Shown piece by piece: positions 35,081 through 44,260 of a DNA stretch of 60,956 nucleotides; position 1 is the first letter of the stretch; each line of letters starts with the position of its first letter. The notes under the pieces are model-generated. The model saw nothing but the letters and a program-made list of their open reading frames with translations, was not told where the DNA came from and made no database searches. A program made the position numbers and the translations under genes. The DNA comes from an uncultured Prevotellaceae bacterium (GTDB lineage: Bacteria; Bacteroidota; Bacteroidia; Bacteroidales; Bacteroidaceae). Location of the stretch: the NCBI GenBank assembly GCA_902779745.1, contig CACZCT010000022.1, positions 1-60,956 on the forward strand, given 5' to 3'.

Positions 35081-35097
35081 AAGAATTGGTCGTAAAA

Positions 35098-35129
35098 TTT
35101 GCATGTTTCACAGAAAACCGCTACCTTTG
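35098..35129 (+). promoter_or_regulatory. Promoter for the 154-residue lipoprotein
   Basis: TTTG at 35098-35101, 20 bp spacer, TACCTTTG at 35122-35129: a full match to the Bacteroidota consensus. Confidence 0.7.
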
Positions 35130-35150
35130 CACCGTCAAAAGCCCAATGTG

Positions 35151-35615
35151 ATGAGAAAGACTGTATTTTTATTTGTATCAATGATGCTGGTGATAGCCTG
35201 TTCCAAACTGGAGAAGTCCTTCAATTACCGTGGATTATCATTGGCAATGACGACGTCTCAGTTTGTGGACTCTATGAAGGCTCGCGGCTTTGTCGTTGAC
35301 AGTGCTGCCTCAGACAGCGGTCGTACAGTGGTTTTTGCCAGTACACAGGAGAAATACAGGGTTTTGGTTGCTTTTGCAGGAGAGAAACTGGCTGCCGTTC
35401 AGGAACAGTATGTCCTGTCGACCAATGACAGTACCCGCCGTATGTGGCAAGAGATACGTGACGGTCTGGAGAAGGAACTCAACGCATGGCCTGACTGTCC
35501 GTTGTTGAAGGACGATCATAAGATTGCCAACTTCGACGCTTCCGACGGTATCATCTCCGTCATTCTGGAGAATACCTACAGACCGACACTCACAGTACGC
35601 TATATGCCCAAATAA
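35151..35615 (+). CDS. Small lipoprotein of unknown function
   Basis: The 154-residue protein begins MRKTVFLFVSMMLVIAC, a lipoprotein signal with C17. The mature part has a short alternating beta/helix pattern (NYRGLSLAMTTSQFVDSMKARGF) that I cannot assign. It has its own promoter and is followed after about 40 bp by glmS, so partial cotranscription is possible. Confidence 0.75.
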   Translation: MRKTVFLFVSMMLVIACSKLEKSFNYRGLSLAMTTSQFVDSMKARGFVVDSAASDSGRTVVFASTQEKYRVLVAFAGEKLAAVQEQYVLSTNDSTRRMWQEIRDGLEKELNAWPDCPLLKDDHKIANFDASDGIISVILENTYRPTLTVRYMPK

Positions 35616-35657
35616 GGAATAAGACAACAACACAAACATATATAGAAATTAAGGATT

Positions 35658-37502
35658 ATGTGTGGAATAGTAGGGTATATCGGATCAAAGGAAGCCTTCC
35701 CTATTCTGATTAAAGGATTACGCCGACTGGAGTATCGTGGCTACGACTCTGCCGGTGTCGCCCTTATCAATGATAACGGTGACCTGAATGTCTGTAAGGC
35801 AAAGGGTAGGGTGGATAATCTGGTAGATTATTGCAGTGACAAGAATGTCAGTGGTTCCGTAGGTATTGCCCATACCCGTTGGGCGACCCATGGAGAACCT
35901 TCTGCCGTCAATGCACATCCACACTATTCAGAATCGAAGAACCTTGCCATCATCCATAACGGTATCATCGAGAACTATGCCGACCTGAAGAGGAAACTGC
36001 AGGCAAAAGGGGTGACGTTCCGTTCTGATACAGACACCGAAGTGCTGGTGCAACTGGTGGAGTATATCATGGAGCGTAAGCATCTGGACCTGTTGACTGC
36101 CGTACAGGTGGCTCTCTATCAGGTCATCGGTGCCTATGCCATTGCCATCATTGATAAGCGCCAGCCCGACCAGATCATTGCAGCCCGCAAGCAGAGTCCG
36201 CTGGTGGTGGGTATCGGTGAGGATGAGTTCTTCCTGGGTTCCGATGCTAGTCCTATCGTGGAATATACGGATAAGGTGGTATATCTCGAAGACGGAAATA
36301 TCGCCGTACTCAGAAAAGGAGAGGAACTGAAGGTCGTCAGTATCTTGGGTGAGGAACAGGAACTGGCAGTCAAGAAGGTGGATATCAATCTCGGTCAGTT
36401 GGAGAAAGGCGGTTTTGCCCACTTCATGCTCAAAGAGATCTTCGAACAGCCGGATTGTCTGACAAACTGTATGCGAGGACGTGTCAATGTGGATACGGAC
36501 AATGTCGTACTCTCTGCCGTCATCGACTATAAACAACAGTTGTTGAATGCCAAGCGCTTCATCATTGTTGCCTGTGGTACCTCATGGCATGCCGGTTTGA
36601 TTGGTAAGCAGATGATAGAACAGTTCTGCAGGATTCCTGTGGAAGTGGAATATGCCTCGGAGTTCCGTTACCGTAATCCTGTGATTACCAAGGACGACGT
36701 GGTCATCGCCATCTCACAGAGCGGTGAGACAGCAGATACGCTTGCTGCCGTACAACTGGCTAAGGAAGCAGGTGCCTTTATCTATGGTATCTGTAATGCC
36801 ATCGGCTCGAGTATCCCTCGTGCTACAGACACGGGTTCCTATATCCATGTAGGTCCGGAAATCGGTGTTGCTTCTACGAAGGCATTCACAGGACAGGTCA
36901 CGGTATTGACGATGCTTGCCCTTGCCCTTGCGAAGGAGAAAGGTACCATTTCCAGTGAGGACTATATGCACATCGTGAAGGAGTTGCATGAGATTCCTGC
37001 CAAGATAAAAGAGGTCTTGAAACTGAATGACCGGATAGCCGATCTCAGCCGTACTTTCACCTATGCGCGTAATTTCCTCTATTTAGGAAGAGGATTCAGT
37101 TATCCTGTCGCCTTGGAGGGTGCCTTGAAATTGAAGGAGATCTCTTATATCCATGCAGAGGGCTATCCTGCTGCAGAGATGAAACACGGACCGATTGCCC
37201 TGATAGACTCGGATATGCCTGTGGTCGTCATTGCCACCCATAATGGAATGTATGAGAAAGTACTCTCGAATATCCAGGAGGTGAAGGCACGTAAGGGTAA
37301 GGTCATCGCTGTGGTCAGTCAGGGTGACGACACCATCAGTCGGATAGCCGACGAGGTGATAGCACTGCCGGATACGATAGAGTGTCTGGAGCCGTTATTG
37401 GCAACGATACCATTGCAGATGCTTGCCTATCATGTTGCTGTTTGCAAAGGTCTGAATGTCGATCAACCAAGAAACCTTGCCAAGAGCGTTACTGTTGAAT
37501 GA
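35658..37502 (+). CDS. glmS: Glutamine-fructose-6-phosphate aminotransferase (isomerising)
   Basis: It makes glucosamine-6-phosphate for peptidoglycan and LPS. The catalytic cysteine is C2 in MCGIVGYIG. The class II glutaminase domain includes RRLEYRGYDSAG and HTRWATHGEPS. Two SIS domains follow, with ACGTSWHAG and the SQSGETADT phosphate loop, and the C-terminus ends PRNLAKSVTVE as usual. The 614-residue length is normal. I see no glmS ribozyme upstream; only 42 bp separate it from the preceding gene. A terminator follows. Confidence 0.97.
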   Translation: MCGIVGYIGSKEAFPILIKGLRRLEYRGYDSAGVALINDNGDLNVCKAKGRVDNLVDYCSDKNVSGSVGIAHTRWATHGEPSAVNAHPHYSESKNLAIIHNGIIENYADLKRKLQAKGVTFRSDTDTEVLVQLVEYIMERKHLDLLTAVQVALYQVIGAYAIAIIDKRQPDQIIAARKQSPLVVGIGEDEFFLGSDASPIVEYTDKVVYLEDGNIAVLRKGEELKVVSILGEEQELAVKKVDINLGQLEKGGFAHFMLKEIFEQPDCLTNCMRGRVNVDTDNVVLSAVIDYKQQLLNAKRFIIVACGTSWHAGLIGKQMIEQFCRIPVEVEYASEFRYRNPVITKDDVVIAISQSGETADTLAAVQLAKEAGAFIYGICNAIGSSIPRATDTGSYIHVGPEIGVASTKAFTGQVTVLTMLALALAKEKGTISSEDYMHIVKELHEIPAKIKEVLKLNDRIADLSRTFTYARNFLYLGRGFSYPVALEGALKLKEISYIHAEGYPAAEMKHGPIALIDSDMPVVVIATHNGMYEKVLSNIQEVKARKGKVIAVVSQGDDTISRIADEVIALPDTIECLEPLLATIPLQMLAYHVAVCKGLNVDQPRNLAKSVTVE

Positions 37503-37506
37503 TATA

Positions 37507-37543
37507 AAGGGCGATTCGTCATTGACGTTTCGCCCTTCTTTTT
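37507..37543 (+). terminator. Hairpin terminator after glmS
   Basis: AAGGGCGA at 37507-37514 pairs with TCGCCCTT at 37530-37537, followed by CTTTTT. Confidence 0.85.
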
Positions 37544-37569
37544 GAAATAAGAATACTAAACAAGATATA

Positions 37570-38652
37570 ATGAAAGACGTAACATTAGTTCTGGAGGACG
37601 GAACAAGATTTGAGGGGAAGTCATTTGGCTATGACGCTCCTGTTGCCGGTGAGGTCGTTTTCAATACGGCCATGATGGGCTATCCGGAGTCGTTGACGGA
37701 TCCCTCGTATGCGGGCCAGTTGATGACGCTGACTTATCCGCTGGTAGGAAACTATGGTGTGCCTCGTTTTTCCATTGAGGAAAACGGACTGCCTACCTTT
37801 ATGGAGAGTGACAGAATTTATGCCTCCGCCATTATCGTCAGTGATTACAGTGAAAAATACAGTCACTGGAATGCCTGTGAGAGTCTTGACGACTGGTTGA
37901 AGCGCGAGAAAGTACCAGGAGTGACAGGTATTGACACACGTCAGTTGACGAAGGTGCTTCGCGAGCATGGTGTGATGATGGGCAGGCTGGAGTTCTCTGA
38001 GAACTCCGAGAACTCTGAGAACTCCGAGTTCTCAGACTATGGCAGCATCAACTGGGTAGACCGTGTGTCCTGCAAGGAAATCCTCCGTTACAATGAAGGA
38101 GCAGGAAAGAAGGTCGTCCTCGTCGACTGCGGTGTGAAGGCGAATATCATCCGTTGTCTGATTAACCGTGGTGTTGAGGTTATCCGGGTACCTTGGAACT
38201 ATGACTATACGCAGATGGAGTTCGACGGACTCTTCCTAGCCAACGGTCCCGGTGACCCTGACAGGTGTGAGGATGCGGTGAATATTATCCGCAAACAGAT
38301 GTCGCAAAGTCGTAAACCCATCTGTGGCATCTGTATGGGTAACCAGTTGCTTGCCAAGGCAGGTGGTGCACAGATCTATAAGTTGAAATACGGACATCGC
38401 TCCCATAACCAACCCGTACGTGAGGTCGGTACCAATCGCTGTTACGTGACGAGTCAGAATCATGGCTATGCCGTGGATGGATCAACACTGGGAAGGGAAT
38501 GGCGCGAACTCTTTGTGAATATGAATGACGGTTCGAATGAAGGCATCCGTCATCAGACCAATCCTTGGTTCAGTAGTCAGTTCCATCCAGAGGCCTGTTC
38601 AGGTCCCGTAGATACAGAATTTATGTTTGACCGTTTTATAGAAGCATTGTAA
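37570..38652 (+). CDS. carA: Carbamoyl-phosphate synthase small (glutaminase) subunit
   Basis: It supplies ammonia from glutamine to CarB. The 360-residue protein has an N-terminal CPSase_sm domain and a C-terminal class I amidotransferase with nucleophile C255 in GICMGNQ and the His/Glu pair in SQFHPEA. Residues 143-155 (SENSENSENSEFS) form a Ser-Glu-Asn repeat encoded by a 9-bp array in the linker between the domains, a probable insertion. It sits 1 bp before carB, starting an operon behind the glmS terminator. Confidence 0.96.
   Translation: MKDVTLVLEDGTRFEGKSFGYDAPVAGEVVFNTAMMGYPESLTDPSYAGQLMTLTYPLVGNYGVPRFSIEENGLPTFMESDRIYASAIIVSDYSEKYSHWNACESLDDWLKREKVPGVTGIDTRQLTKVLREHGVMMGRLEFSENSENSENSEFSDYGSINWVDRVSCKEILRYNEGAGKKVVLVDCGVKANIIRCLINRGVEVIRVPWNYDYTQMEFDGLFLANGPGDPDRCEDAVNIIRKQMSQSRKPICGICMGNQLLAKAGGAQIYKLKYGHRSHNQPVREVGTNRCYVTSQNHGYAVDGSTLGREWRELFVNMNDGSNEGIRHQTNPWFSSQFHPEACSGPVDTEFMFDRFIEAL
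37991..38035 (+). repeat. 9-bp in-frame tandem array in carA
   Basis: GAGAACTCC/GAGAACTCT units encode a Ser-Glu-Asn repeat. A 29-bp stretch starting at TCTGAGAACTCC is identical in the sense strand of the biotin-carrier gene at 53391-53426. Confidence 0.85.
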
Positions 38653-38653
38653 G

Positions 38654-41600
38654 ATGAAATACGAGAATATTAAGAAAGTCCTGTTGCTTGGTTCCGGTGC
38701 ATTGAAAATCGGTGAGGCCGGTGAGTTTGACTATTCTGGTTCACAGGCATTGAAGGCATTGCGTGAGGAAGGGGTGAAGACGGTACTCATCAACCCGAAC
38801 ATCGCAACGGTACAGACTTCCGAGGGTGTTGCCGATGAGATATACTTCTTACCTGTACAACCTTATTTTGTGGAGCGTGTCATTGAGAAGGAACGTCCAG
38901 ACGGCATCTTGCTCTCCTTCGGTGGTCAGACAGCCTTGAACTGTGGCGTGGAACTCTATAAAAGTGGTGTGTTGGAGAAATACAACGTCAAGGTGTTAGG
39001 TACCCCTGTGCAGGCCATCATGGATACGGAGGACCGTGAACTCTTCGTGGAGAAACTCAATGAGATCGATGTAAAGACGATTAAGAGTGAGGCGTGTGAG
39101 ACTATTGAGCAGGCCCGCAAGGCGGCAAAGGACTTAGGTTATCCTGTGATTATCCGTGCAGCCTATGCGCTAGGAGGACTGGGCTCTGGCTTCTGTGACA
39201 ATGAGGAGGAACTCAACAAACTGGCAGAGAAAGCCTTCTCGTTCTCTCCCCAGGTGTTGGTGGAGAAATCACTGAAAGGCTGGAAAGAGATAGAGTATGA
39301 AGTAGTGCGTGACCGCTATGACAACTGTATCACAGTATGTAATATGGAGAACTTCGACCCGTTGGGAATCCATACCGGTGAGTCGATTGTCATTGCCCCT
39401 TCTCAGACACTGACGAATTCAGAATACCATAAACTGCGTGCCCTTGCCATCAAGATTATCCGTCATATCGGTATCGTGGGTGAGTGTAACGTACAGTATG
39501 CCTTTGATCCGCAGTCGGAAGACTATCGTGTGATAGAGGTGAATGCCCGACTGAGCCGTTCCTCAGCCCTTGCCTCTAAAGCAACGGGTTATCCGCTTGC
39601 TTTTGTGGCTGCGAAGTTAGGAATGGGATATGGACTCTTTGAATTGAAAAACTCAGTGACGAAGACGACCTCTGCCTTTTTCGAGCCAGCCCTCGACTAT
39701 GTGGTCTGTAAGATTCCCCGTTGGGACCTCTCTAAGTTCCGTGGCGTGGATAAAGAACTGGGCTCATCGATGAAGTCAGTAGGCGAGGTTATGGCGATAG
39801 GTCGTACTTTTGAGGAGGCTATTCAGAAAGGTCTTCGTATGATCGGACAGGGAATGCATGGTTTTGTGGAGAATAAAGTCCTTGAGATTGAAGATATTGA
39901 CGCAGCACTTCGAGAGCCGACAGACAAGCGTATCTTTATTATCTCGAAAGCGATGCATCTGCCCCAATATGATATCGAGCGAATCCATGAACTGACAAAG
40001 ATTGACAAGTGGTTCCTCTATAAGTTGAAACATATCATAGATATTGATGAAGCATTGAAGAAATGTGATAGAAATACACTTACAGCATCGATGCTTCGTG
40101 AGGCAAAGGTCTATGGATTTACTGATTTCCAGATAGCCCGTGCTATTGGATTGGAAGACGAAATAGGGAATATGCACCAGGCAATGCTGGAAGTCCGTCG
40201 CATGAGGAAAGAGAGGGGCATCTTTCCCGTTGTCAAACAGATAGACACGTTGGCTGCCGAATATCCTGCCCAGACAAACTATCTGTATGTGACATATAAT
40301 GGAACAGATAGTGATATTCCTTTTGAGCATGATGGAAAGAGTATCATCGTATTAGGCTCTGGTGCCTATCGCATCGGTTCCTCTGTAGAGTTTGACTGGT
40401 GTGGTGTGCAGGCCTTGGATACCATCCGTAAGGAAGGGTGGAGGAGTGTCATGATCAACTACAACCCAGAGACGGTGTCAACAGACTATGATATGTGTGA
40501 TCGTCTGTATTTCGATGAACTGACTTTCGAGCGTGTCATGGATATCATCGACATGGAACAGCCGCATGGCGTGATTGTATCAACGGGAGGTCAGATACCT
40601 AATAACCTTGCCATGTATCTGGACGAGCAGCGGGTGCCTATCCTTGGTACGTCGGCACAGGACATCGACGGTGCAGAGGACCGTGCGAAATTCTCACAGA
40701 TGTTGAATGAGATAGGTGTCAATCAGCCGGAATGGAGTGCCTTGACCTCTATGCAGGATATTGATGCCTTTGTGGAACGTGTGGGATTTCCTGTTCTGGT
40801 ACGTCCTTCCTATGTCCTGAGTGGTGCTGCCATGAATGTCTGTTCCAACAAGGAAGAATTAGAACGTTTCCTGCAACTTGCTGCCAATGTGAGTGAGGAT
40901 CATCCTGTCGTGGTGTCTAAGTTTATCGAGCATGCCAAGGAAATAGAGATGGACGCTGTGGCGAAGGATGGAGAGATTTTTGCCTATGCCATCTCCGAAC
41001 ACATCGAGTTTGCCGGTGTTCATTCAGGAGATGCGACCATCCAGTTCCCGCCTCAGAAACTCTATGTGGAGACGGTACGCCGTATCAAGCGTATCAGTAG
41101 GCAGATAGCCAAGGCACTGCACATCAACGGCCCGTTTAATATCCAGTTTATGGCGCGTGATAATGATATCCTTGTTATCGAGTGTAACCTGCGTGCTTCC
41201 CGTTCCTTCCCCTTCGTGTCGAAGGTGCTGAAACTGAACATGATAGAACTCGCCACGAAGGTCATGCTGGGACTTCCTGTGGAAAAACCCCATAAGAACC
41301 TGTTCGACCTAGACTATGTGGGTATCAAGGCAAGCCAGTTCTCCTTTAACCGCTTGCAGAAAGCAGACCCCGTGTTAGGTGTGGATATGGCATCGACGGG
41401 TGAGGTCGGCTGTCTGGGTGATAACACTCCTACAGCTTTGTTGAAGTCCATGTTGAGTGTGGGACATCGCATACCCAAGAAGACCGTATTGCTTTCTACG
41501 GGTAGTGCCAAACAGAAGGCAGAAATGCTGGATGCAGCCCGTATGCTGGTAGAACATGGCTATGAACTCTATGCCACTGGCGGTACGTCGAAATACTTAG

Positions 41601-41884
41601 AAGACAATGGCGTCCGGAATACGCTTGTACATTGGCCCAGTGACCCAGACCAACAGCCACAGGCACTTGACTTGTTGCATGACCACAAGATAGACATGGT
41701 GGTGAATATTCCCAAGAACCTCACTACCCATGAACTGACAAACGGTTATAAGATCCGTCGTGCCGCCATTGACTTGAACGTTCCGTTAATAACGAACAGC
41801 CGACTGGCTTCAGCGTTTATCCAGGCGTTCTGTACAGTCAAGTTGGATGAGATAGGAATAAAGTCTTGGAACGAGTATCGGTAA
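38654..41884 (+). CDS. carB: Carbamoyl-phosphate synthase large subunit
   Basis: It makes carbamoyl phosphate for arginine and pyrimidines. At 1076 residues it is full length, with two ATP-grasp halves (GSGALKIGEAGEFDYSGSQ in the first, GSGAYRIGSSVEFDWCGVQ in the second) and a C-terminal MGS-like allosteric domain (YATGGTSKYLEDNG). It is intact, unlike the second carB-type gene at the window end. A sharp palindrome follows the stop and belongs to the next promoter. Confidence 0.97.
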   Translation: MKYENIKKVLLLGSGALKIGEAGEFDYSGSQALKALREEGVKTVLINPNIATVQTSEGVADEIYFLPVQPYFVERVIEKERPDGILLSFGGQTALNCGVELYKSGVLEKYNVKVLGTPVQAIMDTEDRELFVEKLNEIDVKTIKSEACETIEQARKAAKDLGYPVIIRAAYALGGLGSGFCDNEEELNKLAEKAFSFSPQVLVEKSLKGWKEIEYEVVRDRYDNCITVCNMENFDPLGIHTGESIVIAPSQTLTNSEYHKLRALAIKIIRHIGIVGECNVQYAFDPQSEDYRVIEVNARLSRSSALASKATGYPLAFVAAKLGMGYGLFELKNSVTKTTSAFFEPALDYVVCKIPRWDLSKFRGVDKELGSSMKSVGEVMAIGRTFEEAIQKGLRMIGQGMHGFVENKVLEIEDIDAALREPTDKRIFIISKAMHLPQYDIERIHELTKIDKWFLYKLKHIIDIDEALKKCDRNTLTASMLREAKVYGFTDFQIARAIGLEDEIGNMHQAMLEVRRMRKERGIFPVVKQIDTLAAEYPAQTNYLYVTYNGTDSDIPFEHDGKSIIVLGSGAYRIGSSVEFDWCGVQALDTIRKEGWRSVMINYNPETVSTDYDMCDRLYFDELTFERVMDIIDMEQPHGVIVSTGGQIPNNLAMYLDEQRVPILGTSAQDIDGAEDRAKFSQMLNEIGVNQPEWSALTSMQDIDAFVERVGFPVLVRPSYVLSGAAMNVCSNKEELERFLQLAANVSEDHPVVVSKFIEHAKEIEMDAVAKDGEIFAYAISEHIEFAGVHSGDATIQFPPQKLYVETVRRIKRISRQIAKALHINGPFNIQFMARDNDILVIECNLRASRSFPFVSKVLKLNMIELATKVMLGLPVEKPHKNLFDLDYVGIKASQFSFNRLQKADPVLGVDMASTGEVGCLGDNTPTALLKSMLSVGHRIPKKTVLLSTGSAKQKAEMLDAARMLVEHGYELYATGGTSKYLEDNGVRNTLVHWPSDPDQQPQALDLLHDHKIDMVVNIPKNLTTHELTNGYKIRRAAIDLNVPLITNSRLASAFIQAFCTVKLDEIGIKSWNEYR

Positions 41885-41892
41885 ATAATTAG

Positions 41893-41923
41893 GCAAATAT
41901 TTGGCGAATTGCCAAATATTTGC
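41893..41923. promoter_or_regulatory. Perfect 13-bp palindrome spanning the sensor-kinase promoter
   Basis: GCAAATATTTGGC (41893-41905) and GCCAAATATTTGC (41911-41923), separated by GAATT, form a perfect inverted repeat. It covers the -33 element and spacer and ends at the -7 element, as expected for an operator. Confidence 0.7.
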
Positions 41924-41931
41924 TACTTTTG
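41900..41931 (+). promoter_or_regulatory. Promoter for the REC-histidine kinase and galE
   Basis: TTTG at 41900-41903, 20 bp spacer, TACTTTTG at 41924-41931. Confidence 0.7.
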
Positions 41932-41959
41932 CATTTAAATAACTAAAGAACTGCAAAAA

Positions 41960-43108
41960 ATGGAATTTGGTGATACCTTTGAATCTAAGATAAACCGAAG
42001 CGATTACAAGATACTTATTGTGGATGATGTAGTCAGTAATGTCTTGCTTCTGAAGATATTGCTGACGAATGAGAAATTCCAAGTCTGTACGGCATCCAAT
42101 GGAAACACTTGTATAGAACAAGCCAAGAAGGAACATCCCGATTTGATTCTCCTGGATGTGATGATGCCGGATATCAGCGGCTTTGACACTGCTGTTATCT
42201 TGAAAAAAGATCCGGAAACACTTGATATCCCTATCATCTTCCTGACAGCATTGAATAATCCCAGTGATTTGGTACATGGTTTCCAGGTAGGTGCCAATGA
42301 CTTTCTGACCAAGCCCTTCAATAAAGAAGAACTGGTGATGCGTGTGATGCACCAGATCAATCTGGTGGCAGCCAAGCGTATTATCGTTCAGCAGAATGAG
42401 GAGTTGAAGAAAACCATCTCCAATCGTGACAAGATGTACTCGGTTATTGCCCATGATTTGCGTTCACCGATGGCATCTATCCGTATGGTGTTGAACCTTG
42501 CGGTGAATGTCGTGTCACCGGAAACAGTAGGAGAGGAGATCTTTGGATTGCTTGACAAGGCCAATAGGGAGTCAGAGGAAACGCATGATTTGCTGGATAA
42601 CTTGTTAAAATGGACAAAGAGCCAGACCGGACGACTGAATGTGGTCTATCAGGATATTGATTTGGATGATGTTGTTCCGGGTGTAGTAGATATCTTCATG
42701 ATGATAGCAGAAATGAAGAAAATCAAACTACAGTTCCTGCCTAGTGATGAGAAACTGATAGTGCATGCTGATAATGATATGATCAAGACCATTATCAGGA
42801 ATTTCATCTCTAATGCCATTAAGTTTACTTCGGAAGACAAAGGTATCGAAGTGTTCTGTAAGCGTGAGGGCGATTTTGCCAAAATCAGCGTCCGTGACCA
42901 CGGTGTGGGTATCGCGCCAGAACGTCTGGATACCATCTTCCATAAAGGTGAGACCACCTATGGTACAGGCGGTGAGGAAGGTTCTGGACTTGGCTTGCAG
43001 CTCTGTCAGGATTTTGCCAGGAAGAACGGAGGTGATGCGATGGTAGAATCGGTCTTGGGAGAAGGTTCTACTTTCAGTGTCCTGATACCATTAAAGAAAG
43101 ACGAATAA
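41960..43108 (+). CDS. Response-regulator receiver fused to histidine kinase
   Basis: The 382-residue protein has an N-terminal REC domain (acidic D22/D23, phosphoacceptor D66 in LLDVMMPD, K118 in LTKPF), then a HisKA domain with H165 in AHDLRSP, then a HATPase domain with N-box RNFISNAIKF and G-boxes DHGVGIAP and GSGLGLQL. No membrane segment is seen, so it is a soluble kinase that may be controlled through its own receiver. There is no DNA-binding domain and no separate regulator next to it. galE follows 9 bp later. The palindrome over its promoter suggests tight control, perhaps by an unlinked factor. Confidence 0.9.
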   Translation: MEFGDTFESKINRSDYKILIVDDVVSNVLLLKILLTNEKFQVCTASNGNTCIEQAKKEHPDLILLDVMMPDISGFDTAVILKKDPETLDIPIIFLTALNNPSDLVHGFQVGANDFLTKPFNKEELVMRVMHQINLVAAKRIIVQQNEELKKTISNRDKMYSVIAHDLRSPMASIRMVLNLAVNVVSPETVGEEIFGLLDKANRESEETHDLLDNLLKWTKSQTGRLNVVYQDIDLDDVVPGVVDIFMMIAEMKKIKLQFLPSDEKLIVHADNDMIKTIIRNFISNAIKFTSEDKGIEVFCKREGDFAKISVRDHGVGIAPERLDTIFHKGETTYGTGGEEGSGLGLQLCQDFARKNGGDAMVESVLGEGSTFSVLIPLKKDE

Positions 43109-43117
43109 AATCATTCA

Positions 43118-44161
43118 ATGATCATGAAACAGACAATACTTGTTACGGGAGGTACGGGATTTATAGGAAGCCATACCACCGTAGAACTACAGAATGCCGG
43201 CTATAAAGTCGTTATCGTTGATAACCTTTCGAACTCCAATGAGAAGGTTATTGATGGTATCGAGAAAATAACGGGTATTCGTCCTGCTTTTGAGAAAGTG
43301 GATTGTTGTGATTTGGCAGCCATGGAGGATGTGCTCAGGAAATATCCGGATATTGAAGGTGTTATCCACTTTGCGGCTTCCAAGGCTGTCGGTGAAAGTG
43401 TGGAAAAGCCATTGCTTTATTATCGGAATAATATCGTCAGCCTTGTCAACCTGTTGGAATTGATGCCCAAATATGGTGTAAAGGGTATTATCTTCTCCTC
43501 CAGTTGTACGGTATATGGTCAGCCGGATCCAGAGAACCTTCCTGTCACGGAGGACGCACCGGTCAAACCGGCAGAAAGTCCGTACGGTAATACTAAGCAG
43601 ATCAATGAGGAGATTATCCGCGATGACATCAATAGCGGGGCTCCCATCAAGGCCATCCTGTTGCGCTATTTCAACCCGATAGGCTCTCATCCTTCTGCTA
43701 TTATCGGTGAGTTGCCCAATGGAGTACCTATGAATCTGATTCCTTATGTCACGCAGACTGCTATGGGTATAAGGGAACAGTTAAAGGTGTTTGGTAATGA
43801 CTATAATACGCCTGACGGTACTTGCATTCGCGACTATATCTATGTGGTTGATTTGGCTAAGGCTCATGTGAAGGCGATGACCCGTGTGCTGGATACAGAT
43901 AGTGATAAGCTGGAGGTCTTTAATGTGGGAACGGGACATGGCTGTACCACGAAAGAAATCGTGGATGCCTTCCAGAAAGCAACGGGTGTGAAGCTCAACT
44001 GGGCTTTCGCTCCCCGTCGTGCCGGTGATATAGAGAAAGTATGGGCTAATCCGGAAAAGGCAAACAAAGTACTTGGATGGAAAGCTGAGACTTCTCTGGA
44101 AGATACACTGAAGAGTGCATGGAACTGGCAGAAGAAACTTCGCGAGGAAGGTATTCAATAA
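43118..44161 (+). CDS. galE: UDP-glucose 4-epimerase
   Basis: It interconverts UDP-glucose and UDP-galactose with bound NAD. The 347-residue protein has the GTGFIGSH motif, SSSCTVYGQP with the catalytic serine region, and the YxxxK as YGNTK within SPYGNTKQINEE. The C-terminal RRAGDIEKVWA stretch is typical of GalE. The start could be M1 or M3 (43124). It is 9 bp after the kinase gene. A hairpin follows at 44210-44239. Confidence 0.95.
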   Translation: MIMKQTILVTGGTGFIGSHTTVELQNAGYKVVIVDNLSNSNEKVIDGIEKITGIRPAFEKVDCCDLAAMEDVLRKYPDIEGVIHFAASKAVGESVEKPLLYYRNNIVSLVNLLELMPKYGVKGIIFSSSCTVYGQPDPENLPVTEDAPVKPAESPYGNTKQINEEIIRDDINSGAPIKAILLRYFNPIGSHPSAIIGELPNGVPMNLIPYVTQTAMGIREQLKVFGNDYNTPDGTCIRDYIYVVDLAKAHVKAMTRVLDTDSDKLEVFNVGTGHGCTTKEIVDAFQKATGVKLNWAFAPRRAGDIEKVWANPEKANKVLGWKAETSLEDTLKSAWNWQKKLREEGIQ

Positions 44162-44209
44162 ACGTATACCCAGTCGTAATCGGCTGAGTTATTTTGTGTT
44201 TGTGTTGTT

Positions 44210-44239
44210 ATGAGCCCCCGATGCGAATCGAGGGCTCAT
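44210..44239. terminator. Hairpin between galE and the UvrD/PcrA helicase
   Basis: ATGAGCCC (44210-44217) pairs with GGGCTCAT (44232-44239). It is followed by TCTATC rather than a T run, so it may be a weak terminator or a leader hairpin of the helicase mRNA. Confidence 0.5.
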
Positions 44240-44260
44240 TCTATCAAAATGATGACAATG

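Noticed and set aside
35616-35657. glmS ribozyme or riboswitch before glmS
   Set aside because: Only 42 bp separate the genes, too short, and no ribozyme core is visible.
37991-38035. CRISPR-like array from the 9-bp repeats
   Set aside because: Units are 9 bp with no spacers and are translated in frame.
39776-40330. 184-codon antisense frame inside carB
   Set aside because: The sense strand is intact full-length CarB; the frame results from a locally AT-richer stretch.
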